NCBI GenBank assembly: GCA_012934845.2
Contig: WNNJ02002512.1
Span: 1 to 64,000 of the forward strand
Origin: Pomphorhynchus laevis
Taxonomy: Eukaryota; Acanthocephala; Palaeacanthocephala; Echinorhynchida; Pomphorhynchidae
Length of the DNA stretch: 64,000 nt
Reading direction: 5' to 3'
This document shows, piece by piece, positions 9,082 through 19,722 of the stretch (position 1 is its first letter; each line of letters opens with the position of its first letter). The translations under genes and the position numbers were made by a program. The notes under the pieces were generated by a model that did no database searches, had not been told where the DNA came from, and saw only the letters and a program-made list of their open reading frames with translations.

Positions 9082-9396
9082 CTACGTTGACTGACCATTT
9101 GCTTTTGTTTTATTTTTTTTGGACTCTGCCTGAATAGCCTTTTGGCTTTGGTATGTATTGGAATAATAATAATAATTTAAATAATTTAATAGATACATAT
9201 TTTAAACTAGGTTACTATAAAAATAACATAAAGCAGAAAATAGTAAACTATATAAATCAACACAATAATATAAAGAATAAATTTAAACTATTAAGTGGCA
9301 AATTTTTATGGATGGATAATAAATAATATACTTTGTATTAGAATAAGATACTAGATAGTTTTATCAGAGGAAATTCATCACTAGCATGTATTTGGG

Positions 9397-9829
9397 CTGA
9401 AAAATTAGAAAAAAAATTTTTACTTTGAAGCTAGTAAAATAACGTTGTAAATTGTTGTTATCATTTAACCACCAGTTTATTGAAAAATTTGGAATATATA
9501 AACGAATCATGGGTGATCCTGGAAGACAATTTAGCATACAACCAAAACTATATATACGACAAAACGTTCGCACTCTGAAGCGAATTCCAAGATCGTACGA
9601 CTCGTTTGCCATCGACGACCATCCGCTGGACAATTATCGACTATCATCGACAACCATCGATGACATCCGCTGGCTACTTACAACTAACGACTACTTACAA
9701 CTAACGACTACTTACAACTAACGCGAACTACTTACAACTAACGACTTGTATAACAGGAAAATAATATTGTAAGTAGTATATTAAGAAGCCAAGAAAGTTC
9801 AAACAGTATGAACAGTAGTATATATATCG
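9397..9829. other. Unassigned stretch with a 17-bp repeat
   Basis: No gene recognised. About 9664-9745 contains five copies of a unit close to ACTACTTACAACTAACG, resembling the ACTACTTACAA motifs in the 5' UTR of LINE family 1 copy 2. The stretch may therefore be a diverged LINE leader. The open frames here are short and antisense to one another. Confidence 0.4.
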
Positions 9830-9885
9830 ATTTTTCAAGCGAAAAATCGCTTGAAACTGTGGTCCAGGAGCCAAAACTATCTACG

Positions 9886-12042
9886 TGTGGTATCACATTG
9901 ATCACTATCTTGTTTATAAAGTTTACTATCTTGTTTATATCTATTATTATCTATTACTATTTGTAGATTCGTGAATAAAAGCCATTTTATTCTCTTTGGT
10001 TATCACAATTTTATTCACGAATTGTCTGGAATTGTGATTGATGAAATCTCTGTTCAAGCCAGATACACTTAAACTGACCACAGACTGTCCTGATGTAGAA
10101 CGCGAATGGCGCCACTGACGATATCCTTTTGAAACTTTCATTAAACGTCTCAAAATTGATTCTGCAGATGACAAGCTTGATCTTCTGAAAATATCAATTT
10201 CAGCTCAGTTATTTGATAATATCGAGTAATGTCCAAATTATGACTCAGCAATAGATTTAATCGACAAATCATTCCTAAATGCTACAAATTCGGTTTACAA
10301 ACGACATTTGTCATGCTTGGCCATACAAGCTCTCGATGAATCGATATCTAATTATGTGGATCGTCTTGAAACGCTTGCTCGTCAATGTACTTTTGTACTT
10401 TTAAGGATGTGAAAGCTAACGAGCTGCGTGATATTCTCATTTGCGATTCATTTATTACGGGATTGCAGTCAAATGAAATTCGTCAGCGCATACTCGAAAC
10501 CAATGACATTGATAAAGAGAAAGCGTATCAAGTCGCTCGAACAATTGAAGCAGCCCAAATTCAATCAAACGAATATCAACACACATCCGAATTCACAGTA
10601 AATGCCATGAAAGAGACCCAAAGCTCTAAACTAAATACTGATAACACAGAAAATGAAGAATCTAACGCTCTAGTTCAAAAGATATGCAAGAAAATATGCT
10701 ACTTTTGTGGTGGAGTTATGCATACCCGCAATCGTTGTCCAGCCCGGGATGCTGAATGTTCATTTTTCTCAAAACGTGGGCACTTCGAAAAAGTTTGTAG
10801 AGCTAAGATGTTTCGATCGCGGCAAAAATATCATCGTAGTACTCGACCATATACGTCCGACGGTGAATCACTTAATATCATCTCTTGTCAAAATGCGAAT
10901 AGTGATGCATCAAAGCTAGACGACATGACGGTACAAGTTCGTGTTGGGACTCAAAAGCTGGATGCGCTTATCGACACTGGAAGCTCTTCCAATTTCGTCG
11001 ATTCTTCAGTAATTCGCAAATTAGGTGTTCCTACAGAATCTTGTTGTGTTAGGATTTCCATGGCTGATTCATCGTTTACCTCTGTATGCGATGAACGATG
11101 TGTGATATCGATATCTTACTGTAATCGCAACTATTCTGACGTTCAATGTTTCGTCATGCCTCACCTATGCCGTGATTTGATACTTGGTCATCCATTCTTG
11201 CGCTTACATTCAAGTATTTCCATTCGACTTCGAGGGAATAATAAGCCAGAGACATTGACAATTGGACAATTATCTATCATGGAAATCAATTTATCGTCGT
11301 TATTTTCAGACGATTTTAAAGACTGGAAACCTGTAGCAATTCCGTCTCGACGACGTAATATCGAAGATAATCGCTTCATTGCTTTAAAAGTAAGCTGGAC
11401 TTCTTCGACTCCTGGTACTTCGTCGGTAGAATTCTGGAGTAGCTACAGGATGAAGATTTGCATCGGGAATTGAAGTCTTCTTTGAGTTCACGTTCTTATC
11501 GATATTGTATGAGACATCATATTTCTTTCCATCGTTGTTATCTCCAGACAGCTGGTTAGTCTCAAAACTGTCTAGAATGTTGTCGTATCAAATTCTTTTC
11601 TTATTATTTCGTATCATTTCTTTCCATCGTTGTTATCTCCAGACAGCTGGTTAGTATCAAAACTGTCTAGACTGTTGTCACTATCTTGTTTATAAAGTTT
11701 ACTATCTTGTTTATATCTATTATTACCTACTACTATTTGTAGATTCGTGGATTAAAAGCCATTTTATTCTCTTTGGTTATCACAATTACGAGCACTGCTC
11801 AAAGTTGCACACTGTACATCATGGAATAGAAAGAAAAAAGATCAATCTAAATTCAAAATAATTCGCCGTTTGAATAGTTTATGTGAAGCTGAGCTACCTG
11901 TCTGCTCGCTCAAACGATTCCATCTTGCTCAAACGATCACTATCTTGTTTATAAAGTTTACTATCTTGTTTATATCTATTATTACCTACTACTATTTGTA
12001 GATTCGTGAATAAAAGCCATTTTATTCTCTTTGGTTATCACA
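9886..12042 (+). mobile_element. LTR retrotransposon fossil (Ty3-like gag-protease), broken
   Basis: An old LTR retrotransposon inserted in the variant C satellite. The 5-bp sequence CTACG flanks it on both sides (9881-9885 and 12043-12047), a target-site duplication. Terminal-repeat sequence ending TTGGTTATCACA is at 9886-10007 and again up to 12042, with a third internal copy near 11681-11788. A retained open part (10385-11473) shows gag-type sequence, a CCHC-like zinc knuckle (CYFCGGVMHTRNRC), and an aspartic protease region with DALIDTGSSSNFV. RT, RNase H and integrase are not seen. It is incomplete and broken in several places. The terminal copies differ at several positions, suggesting moderate age. 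Confidence 0.82.
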
Positions 12043-12115
12043 CTACGATTGATTTTAAATCCATATGAGCTGCTAAAAAACTGGACTTCGATCATTAGCT
12101 CCATCAGTCTAATGT

Positions 12116-12199
12116 ATCACTCCGAGACGCCCCTAACCACCCAGCAGTCATCGTCAGTCGGATGAAGTGGTTAGGGTGCGTTTCGACTGCTTTTGTGAT
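12116..12199 (-). ncRNA. Strand-permuted hammerhead ribozyme candidate, variant C copy 1
   Basis: Read on the minus strand: outer stem ATCAC/GTGAT; helix II AGCAGTC/GACTGCT; GAAAC (12180-12184); helix III CGC, bulged A, CCCTAACCAC pairing with GTGGTTAGGG then GCG; linker TTCA; helix I TCCGA/TCGGA; CTGACGA (12151-12157); GTC (12126-12128). All helices are perfect and all differ from variants A and B, so the base changes are compensatory. Predicted cleavage is between 12126 and 12125. Confidence 0.62.
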
Positions 12200-12509
12200 A
12201 ACTGTAAAGACACCAGCAATTCCTCACGATGCTAAACGAAACTCAGGTGCATAAAGCGTTTTTACTGGCTTGTTGCGTGTGTGGACCTTCTAGTTATTAT
12301 TTATATAAGGCACAAATGCGTATCCGTTGGATTACGAGGGCACTGAATTTCTCACAGGATTCCGAAAGGAATACGTTTTTTATAAATTGGTAGTGCGAAA
12401 AATCGCTTGAAACTGTGGTCCAGGAGCCAAAACTGGCTACGATTGATTTTAAATCCATATGAGCTGCTAAAAAACTGGACTTCGATCATCAGCTCCATCA
12501 GTCTAATGT

Positions 12510-12593
12510 ATCACTCCGAGACGCCCCTAACCACCCAGCAGTCATCGTCAGTCGGATGAAGTGGTTAGGGTGCGTTTCGACTGCTTTTGTGAT
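12510..12593 (-). ncRNA. Strand-permuted hammerhead ribozyme candidate, variant C copy 2
   Basis: The same element one monomer (394 bp) further on, with identical core and helices. Predicted cleavage on the minus strand is between 12520 and 12519. Two adjacent complete copies make a tandem transcript with repeated cleavage sites 394 nt apart possible. Confidence 0.62.
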
Positions 12594-12884
12594 AACTGTA
12601 AAGACACCAGCAATTCCTCACGATGCTAAACGAAACTCAGGTGAAGAAAGCGTTTTTACTGGCTTGTTGTGTGTGGACCTTCTAGTTATTCTTTATATGC
12701 ACAAATGCGTATCCGTTGGTTACGAGGGCACTGAATTTCTCACAGGATTCCGAAAGGAATACGTTTTTTATAAATTGGTAGTGCGAAAAATCGCTTGAAA
12801 CTGTGGTCTGGTCCAGGAGCCAAAACTGGCTACGATTGATTTTAAATCCATGTGAGCTGCTAAAAAACTGGACTTCGATCATCA

Positions 12885-12885
<1 letters not shown>

Positions 12886-12951
<66 letters not shown>
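12886..12951. repeat. (TA)n microsatellite
   Basis: About 33 uninterrupted TA dinucleotides joining the truncated third variant C monomer to the variant D monomer. Confidence 0.97.
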
Positions 12952-12955
<4 letters not shown>

Positions 12956-13440
12956 AATCGTAGAATGTGTAAAACTGTGCTCCGGGAGCTAAAAAGCTTC
13001 AGTTTCATAATCGTAGATTTTGCCAAAAACCGGAGTTCGATTACATGCAGAGCAAACTTCCTTATTACTCCTAGACAAGCTGATGGTAGCCGGCAGCACT
13101 CATCAGTAAAATAAACTACCATCAGTCGTTTCGGCTGCCTTGTGATACATTACAAAGGCATCTCCGAGAATTTGCTAACGGAGTAGTATGGGCATAGCCT
13201 CTTTAAACTAACAACGTGCTTTCCGGATCATCCTAATTTTATTCGGCAGGAATTTTAATTGCTGTCACTGCTTGCTTTCTCACAGGATCCCATTATCGGA
13301 TACGTTTTCATAATTTAATCGCATAATGTGTAAAACTGTGATCCGGGAGCTAAATAGCTTCAGTTTCATAATCGTAGATTTTGCTAAAAATCTACGATTA
13401 TGTATTAACCCAATCTACGATTGGGTTAGATCTTTTCTAA
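12952..13440 (-). repeat. Satellite monomer, variant D, with short inverted repeats
   Basis: Monomer of the same superfamily: one full unit at about 12952-13330, then the start of another. The second start decays into nested inverted repeats around 13370-13440, where AATCGTAGATTTT is mirrored across GCT and an AACCCAATC tract is mirrored twice. Shared boxes include TTTCTCACAGGATCCC and the ribozyme candidate. Confidence 0.85.
13064..13146 (-). ncRNA. Strand-permuted hammerhead ribozyme candidate, variant D
   Basis: Minus strand: helix II GGCAGC/GCTGCC; GAAAC at 13128-13132; helix III CGA then CTGATGGTAG pairing with CTACCATCAG, a bulged C and TTG; CTGATGA (13100-13106); GTC (13074-13076). 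Helix I is TTTTA/TAGGA, using G-T wobbles. The outer stem ATCAC/GTAAT has one mismatch. It is the weakest of the four variants but keeps all core boxes. Predicted cleavage is between 13074 and 13073. Confidence 0.55.
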
Positions 13441-14148
13441 CCCAATCGTAGATCTTTTCTATTTGAATCAAGTTTCGCCAAAGTGATCAGCTTATTTTAT
13501 TGTTTATGTCAAATAAGTTTTCTTTCATAGTCAAGAGTGCAAGTAAGGTATGTAGAAAAATGCATTACAAAACGTATAAAATGGAAAGGTTATGAGAAAC
13601 AATTTTCCAGTAAGATAATTTCGTACTGCCGAAATAAGGCTGTTTCAAATCCTTCAAAGTTTCAATAAGCGCATTGGATTTCGTGCCTATTATATACTTT
13701 ACATTACTAAGTATGTTGCAAATTATAAAAAAAACTATTGTCTTTCACTACAAATCCCGTCCTATTGGAATGGTTAAAAAATTGTCACCTCCAGATACAA
13801 TCAACTCATCGTAAAAATATAAGTTATCGCACTACTGGTTTAGAAAGGTATTTTTACAATAGACTGACTATTCTCGGATAAATATTACATAGAATATCAC
13901 GGTTACTACTAAATTGTCTACTTCAAAGTTCAATCGAGTTCAGCTGTTACAGGCAAGGTGAGGTCCACTACTATGACAACGCGCAGCTGTTATTACAGAT
14001 CTGCTGCTTTATGTAGAAATTACGCATATGTGAAAGCCGATAAACGCATTGCTATGCGTAGAACGTTCGTAACAGAGATTCAGCAATCATCTCTTTAACG
14101 AATACGTCTTGCGATAAAAGCACGTCACTACCACCAAATGATGATAAG
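13441..14148. other. No recognised feature
   Basis: Moderately AT-rich sequence with no open frame of note and no similarity to the repeat families in this window that I could see. Confidence 0.5.
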
Positions 14149-14945
14149 GTGGATATAATGAAGACGTTGTCCTTTTTGCTACCTGATAAGTATGAGAAGC
14201 TGCAAATGGATCCCAAAATAAATGAATCAACATCGAATTATGATCTGGTTGAACATTTGATACAGTATGTGAAGTGTCCAGCCTATACTAAGTTGTACTT
14301 CCCGAGGTTATTACCATGTGGACCTTCAACTGCGGAAACTATTATGCCACTGTTGCGTAGCTTTGTCTAATAAGGAACTTCGCAGAGAAATACGACACAT
14401 GCGTGAGGTTGAAACGAAAAGCGTTTCTAAGAATATCGGAAGAGAACAAGATGGTCCAGAAATCATATGGAGCAGTAGTTAAAAGTTCTTTGATACAATT
14501 AATGCGAGGAAACTTAAGCCAAGTAATTACCACTGCTTCGAAGAAATCGGACGTCACAACTACTACGTTCGTGCCTTCTGAAATGAGAAAGCCGAGTATC
14601 AGAGCGCCAAGGATAATAGTTTGTGGCCTAGTATAAGATTACGATGTTGAGATGGTACCAAAGCTCCTGACAAAGCTTGGCCTCCTTTGCGTAAAACCCC
14701 GTTCCATTATTAGACTTCTTGGAAACCGTTCTGACATACTAAGATGGCTCTTGATTACACTGTGTGATAAACACGCCGCTCATGCCAAAAAAATCTTCAG
14801 GCTTATGGGCTCGAGTTTCTCCTGTGTCTACATATCATCTGATAGGTCTAAGGAGGAACGTGAGGAACATTCAATTTCACTTAAGAAGCTTTCAGAGAAA
14901 TTCTACGAAAGCATCCTAATCAGCGTTTTGCCCTACGCAATGTAG
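14149..14945 (+). pseudogene. Decayed LINE ORF1-like coding region
   Basis: Three partly overlapping open segments on the plus strand (14149-14370, 14403-14636, 14652-14945). The last contains VKPRSIIRLLGNRSDILRWL and VYISSDRSKEEREEH, matching in pattern the RPRLLKV...RDLSPADR block of the LINE ORF1 proteins here. It is too diverged to place in families 1-3, so it may be another CR1/Jockey-type LINE. Several frame breaks make it non-functional. A host origin is possible but less likely. Confidence 0.45.
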
Positions 14946-15243
14946 GGATTATAAAGATAAAGGGCGCTTTTAGCGCCTCTGTTGCGAGACAAAGTATCAT
15001 TCCTAGACATGAAACAGCCTCGTAGACAATGAGTACGTCTCGAGCCTTGCTTCGAAACGAGCGTACTGCTATCTAAACGGTTCGTATTTATGATGATGTA
15101 GTACCTATGTTATAGCATCGAACAACTAAAAGCGTCCATAATATATCACTTCATAACGCCGATGCATCCCACTCCTTCACTGCTGAGCCAACCGGGTTAT
15201 CCTACTACTATCAAACCAGATATTTACCTTTACTTAAAAAAAT
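14946..15243. other. No recognised feature
   Basis: About 300 bp between the ORF1-like remnant and the 3' end of the family 2 LINE; nothing recognised. Confidence 0.5.
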
Positions 15244-17800
15244 ATTTTTACGTGGCAAGTGCGTGTCGGCGCACGCTTACATGACCACGAAATAAGAATA
15301 AACAAAAATCTAAATCATGTTTCGAGGTGAGAACGGAGGGAGCGCGGCGGACGTCAAGAAGGAACTGATTCGAGGCGAGAGGGGCGGCGACGAGGAAGGA
15401 TCGGAGACCGTAGTTGTTAGAGTAATTGGGAACTGTAGTAAGAAGGAATTAAGGAAACGCAGCGATATAGCTGTAACGAGTGTCGTCTAATAAAGGGAGG
15501 TTGATGAACGATGGGGAGCCGACAATGAGACGAAAACTGACGAGAAGGCGAAGTTGGATGCGGATGGTGAGCCAGGAGAGTTAAGCAATATATGTGGATG
15601 TGTGGTAAAAGCGACGAAGGCGTAGGAGCAATCGAACTGCGGAGTTGATTTTGCGTTGTATGTGTAAGATGACGGATTTTGGAGAATTAACGAAAAGTCT
15701 GAGGAAGTAATAGATTTTAGGGAAGAGAAGCGATAAAAGAAGGATGATATAAAAACGGAAGTCGATAGGGGTGCGGATACGGGGTATGTCACAGAGAATA
15801 AAGTTAGACGAGCGGACATTGTCACGGACGAAGGGGTAATGGAAAGTTGATCATCGAAATGAAAGCCTAAGTGAGATTGTGAACTATGCGGATGGTTGAT
15901 GATGCAAAAGATATATGGGAGAGATATGCTAGGTTGACGGAAGAGGATTCACATTATTTTAGATCTGTCTGGGTTTGAACGAGACGAAGATGGGAGAGAT
16001 GTTTGTATATAGAAGAAATACAGTTGGATGCAGAGATTGCGATATCGTGTATGCGATGGGCGGGTGCATGATCATGTATGAGGATGCCATCGGCGTATTG
16101 CATGACTTTAAAGAAGTAAGGTTTGATGAACTGATAGAGATCGTCGAGTAGAAAAGAGAAAAGCAGGGAACCTAGAACTGAACCTTGTGGAAGTCTGCAG
16201 AAAATAGGGATCTGCGAGGAGGAAAATGAATTATAATAGACGCGAAAAGACGGTCGGATAGATATGAGGCGAACCATGCTACGGAGGATGAAGAAAACCC
16301 GTAAGCATAACAAAGGCAATAAAGGAGGATGGAGTGGTCGACAATGTCAAAGGCGGAGGAGAGGTCGAGGGTGATGAGAACACTATATAGAGAATTGTAT
16401 CGAGAAAAAGGTAGGTCGTTATAAACTTTCATGTAGGCGATTTCTGTTGAGTGATTAGAGTGGAAAGCGGATTGGAAATGATGGTACAGATTGGATGAGG
16501 AAAGATAAGCGTTAATCTGTATTAAGATGAGGTGTTCTAAGAGCTTAGAAGTAATAGGGAGTAGTGAAATGGGGCGATAGCTAGGAGGAAGGGAGGGGTC
16601 GAGCGATTGTTTCTTAAGGAGGTTACGAACGATGGCGGATTTTTAGTGTGAAGAGAAGATACGACTGCGGATGGACGACTTAAACAATGTGGTGAGAAAA
16701 GTTGATATCGATGAGAATATGAATTCAAGTGTAGGGGTAGGCAGGGTTCGGCAGTTGAGGTTTTGTTTGGCAAATTCATGAGGATAGATGAGACTTCGGC
16801 AGGTCATACAGGAAAAGTATGAAAGAGTTTAAGGGGGATGTGGCGAGTAACAATGAGATGGAATGAAATGGGTTTGTGAGAGAGCAACGTGGATACTTTG
16901 GTCTGAAGAAATGACGAATAATCATGGGGATATATGTTGCAAGACGAAGAGGAGCGAGAAAGGATTGAGGTAAATGTATGCCTTAGAGACTTAGAGTTAA
17001 GTGAAGTGCTGATTTAATGATGCCAGGAGTTGCATTTGATACGTAGTATGTGGATATGAGACCAGCGAATAGCAAGATAGGAATCGCGGAGAGACGGGGT
17101 GAGCGAGCGGATATCACGTCTGAGAGAGCGGTGATAGACTCGAGAAGCATAACGGAGTCGACGCTTTGAGAGTAGGAATTGGATGTCAAACCATGATGCA
17201 CGGTACAAGCAACGATAAGAGTAGGCTTGAAGGGCAAGAGAAGATCGATAGTGGATGTGAGTTCAGAGTCGAAAAGAAAGGCAAGATCGTGATGAGAGGA
17301 ATATGTTATTGTGGGATAGGATAGAGACGATTTGAGTAAGGCAGTGCGGAGAATTGGGAGTTTAAGATTTCTCCAAGGACGACGTTGGATGGTAGGTGTG
17401 TGAAGCGTGGAGTGGTTGGAAGTGAGATCAAGGGTGGTGAGAAAGTCATCGGATAGATCAGGATCGGAGATGTGCAGTAAGGTGTAGGCAGCAAAACGAT
17501 CGGGGATAGCTATGATGTCGAGTGCCCCGCCAAGGATACGTGTGAGGGCAGTGGAGATGAGTTTGTAATTGTAGTTCGATAGAATGTTGATGTACCGGAT
17601 GAAATCAGTTGAAGAGGGGCGTTCGAGGCGGATGTTGAAGGTGAGGCTTTAAGTGCAAGAGAAGATCGAGAGTGGATGTGAGTTCAGAGTCGAAAAGAAA
17701 GGCAAGATCCTGATGAGATGAAGATGTTATTGTAGGAGAGGATAGATACGATTTTAGTAAGGCAGAGCGGAGAATGGTGAGTTCAAGATTAAACTTATAG
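15244..17800 (-). mobile_element. LINE family 2, degraded copy (endonuclease end, RT, 3' end)
   Basis: Minus-strand LINE. The 3' end with its GCGTG/CACGC hairpin is at 15260-15285. RT fragments occur at 15954-16779, including VLITLDLSSAFDIVDHS (motif A), LPQGSVLGSLLFSFLL (motif B) and VMQYADGILIH (motif C with YADG). Linker fragments (16983-17237) and part of the endonuclease-linker (17306-17814) follow. Many frame breaks. It ends abruptly near 17800, head-to-head with a family 3 copy. Confidence 0.85.
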
Positions 17801-19722
17801 CTTGCAGATTTCACTTTTGAACTAGCTTATTCTACACTATCTAAGTGCATGTTCTCACTTCCCTCTGATGACATTGTCAACATTTACTACTTCCAAGTTT
17901 CTTCCATCATCGATTACATTCTTCCACTCCGAAAATTCCTACTATCACGTAAACACTCTGTTCCTTGGTTTGATAGTGAGTGTCGCTCATGCAAGCGTGA
18001 TCTTCGTCGCCTACAGTGGAGTGCAAGCATTTTATTTATCGCAGCACTATCACTCTATTTCCGTCCATCTACGGTCAATTGCTTAACAAGCGACGTCATT
18101 ATCGTTCGCTTCTTCGTGCTAAACTTTTGTGTAATCAATTATCATCCGCGACGACTGGCCGGTCGCGCTGGAAGTATTAAATCGACTTTTTCCGCGTGGC
18201 TCTTTGTCTCTTTGATCAACCGATTCTTCAATCTTCGCTAAGTATCTCAAATTTAAACTACGCAATGTATGTTGTACTTTTCCACACATTAGTTACTCTT
18301 CAGTCATTGTCACATCATGCATTTCTTAACTTTTTCACTTATCGCCATTGTTTTTTTATGAAATTATCGTACCGATATCTCGACTCCCTAACTTTTCATC
18401 TCATTATGAGATGAAAAGTTAGGGAGTTACCAACAAATTTACCAACAAATTTCATTAAATCTATTGTCGCCGCACTAGTATTTTTCTTCTGTAAACTATT
18501 CAACTTGTGCATTCGACTAAAGATCTTATCCGCTGCATGAAAGGCTGCCACTATCAATCCGCTGCGAAAATCCCAATCCCTTTACCCTGATCTTCCATCG
18601 TATTTTCGTCCTATCTCACTACTTTCTACTATTTCGAATTATTTAAAATACATATTTAAAATACCTAGATTCGTCAAACCTTCTTCCTCAATATCAAGCT
18701 GCATACCGTAAATACAGCTCCAATGAAACTGCTTATCACAAGGTAATCGATGATCTTCTCTTGGCTCGCAATCAACAGTTAACTTGACTGGTCATTTCGC
18801 TTGATATGTCGTCGGTTTTTTACATTGTCGATCACTATTTTCCTTCACCTCTTTCAACATCGTTATGGTTTCTCCACCTCTACTCTTAAATGATTCTCGT
18901 ATCTTACTGGCCGCTCTGCCACTGTATCATCAGACAGTGCAGTTATTTATCTCGCTATATCTCGTGGTGTACCGCAAGGTACTGAACTCGATCCTATTCT
19001 TCTTTATCCTCTGGATATCTATTTGTCCGCACCCAATTCATCCTTAGCCACTCTCCTCTCCTCGGTTTCATCTTGCCTAGACTCGATCATGCTACCTCGT
19101 CTTGACTATCGCATCTCACTTTTCTTAAACTACCAATTTTATGTTACTGCTCCTCTGTATCGCTTTATTCGCAATGCAGCACACATATTATTTCGACACC
19201 GGTACATTTGATCCAATCTCCAATGAACTTATCTACCTTTATTGTCTCAATGTACATAATAAAGTTTTATATTACTATCGTTCTTGCTTTTCGTTTACTT
19301 TAACACCCATTCCGTATATTCACATAGAATTGTACGGTGCTGAACATTCGTTCTCCAGAGCACTTCGCTCAAACAATCAGTTTATGATACGCATTCCTCG
19401 TCATCAGTCGACATTTGGTCTGCGTTCCTGTCTCATTTCTATGCCTCTCATTGGGAATTATCTGCCGCGTAAACTTATTTGCCAGGCTAATCTGACTACC
19501 TTTAAAATCCATGGTTTGCACCTTTCTACTGAGCAACCAGGCCATACAGCTAAGCTAACAATGAGATCCGAATTTCATTGTTTGAACGTCGGTATGAACT
19601 TCAGACACCTCATTTTTTAACTTTTGTTATGAAAATTTTGTTTTTAATTTTTTAAATATTTTGTTTATCTCAGTAGACTTGTATGCGGCCTGTATGGATT
19701 AGCCACTTTTAAAATAAATAAA
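17801..19722 (+). mobile_element. LINE family 3, degraded copy
   Basis: Plus-strand LINE related to family 2. 17849-18241 has the endonuclease-RT linker with PWFDSECRSCKRDLRRL. The RT core is barely recognisable. 19141-19620 carries the RT C-terminus (FGLRSCLISMPLIGNYLPRK). The 3' end at about 19690-19722 reads TTAGCCACTTTTAAAATAAATAAA. A perfect snapback palindrome at about 18385-18428 interrupts it. Multiple frame breaks; old. Confidence 0.72.
18385..18428. repeat. Perfect palindrome without loop
   Basis: ACTCCCTAACTTTTCATCTC with two further bases is followed directly by its exact reverse complement (about 22-bp arms), inside family 3 LINE sequence. Confidence 0.92.

Larger units (their letters stand above)
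6385..9182 (+). mobile_element. LINE family 1, copy 2, internally deleted (non-autonomous)
   Basis: A 2.8-kb derivative of family 1. It has the family 5' start (GTTCTAGCAAATTAC at about 6398), a 5' UTR rich in ACTACTTACAA repeats, an intact ORF1, a shortened ORF2 and the 3' tail ending in AAT repeats near 9178. About 2 kb of ORF2 is missing, yet the remaining ORF2 frame is open. It is inserted in the Penelope-like RT at 6384/9183. Confidence 0.92.
5700..9396 (+). mobile_element. Penelope-like element, split by a LINE insertion
   Basis: A Penelope-like retroelement on the plus strand. The left part (5700-6384) carries a terminal-repeat hairpin (5726-5748) and the RT core. The right part (9183-9396) resumes in the RT C-terminus (NLIDTYFKLGYYK... 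to LWMDNK) and ends with another copy of the same hairpin (9371-9393). The hairpin at both ends fits the pseudo-LTR organisation known for Penelope-like elements. The LINE at 6385-9182 landed between two adjacent codons of the RT. Comparison with the fragment at 46100-46750 shows what the uninterrupted sequence looks like. Confidence 0.85.
9830..12885 (-). repeat. Satellite array, 394-bp monomer (variant C), split by an LTR element
   Basis: Monomers start at 12044, 12438 and 12831 (period 394, 393), the last cut short by a TA run at 12886. A left fragment (9836-9885) precedes the LTR element, whose insertion separates it from the remaining array. In reverse complement the monomer aligns block by block with variants A, B and D: the hammerhead-like element, TTTCTCACAGGATTCC and the GTCCAGGAGCC tract. 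Each complete monomer carries one ribozyme candidate on the minus strand. Confidence 0.93.

Noticed and set aside
10385-11473. Host zinc-knuckle aspartic protease gene
   Set aside because: Gag-type context, flanking terminal repeats and a target-site duplication show it is part of an LTR retrotransposon fossil.
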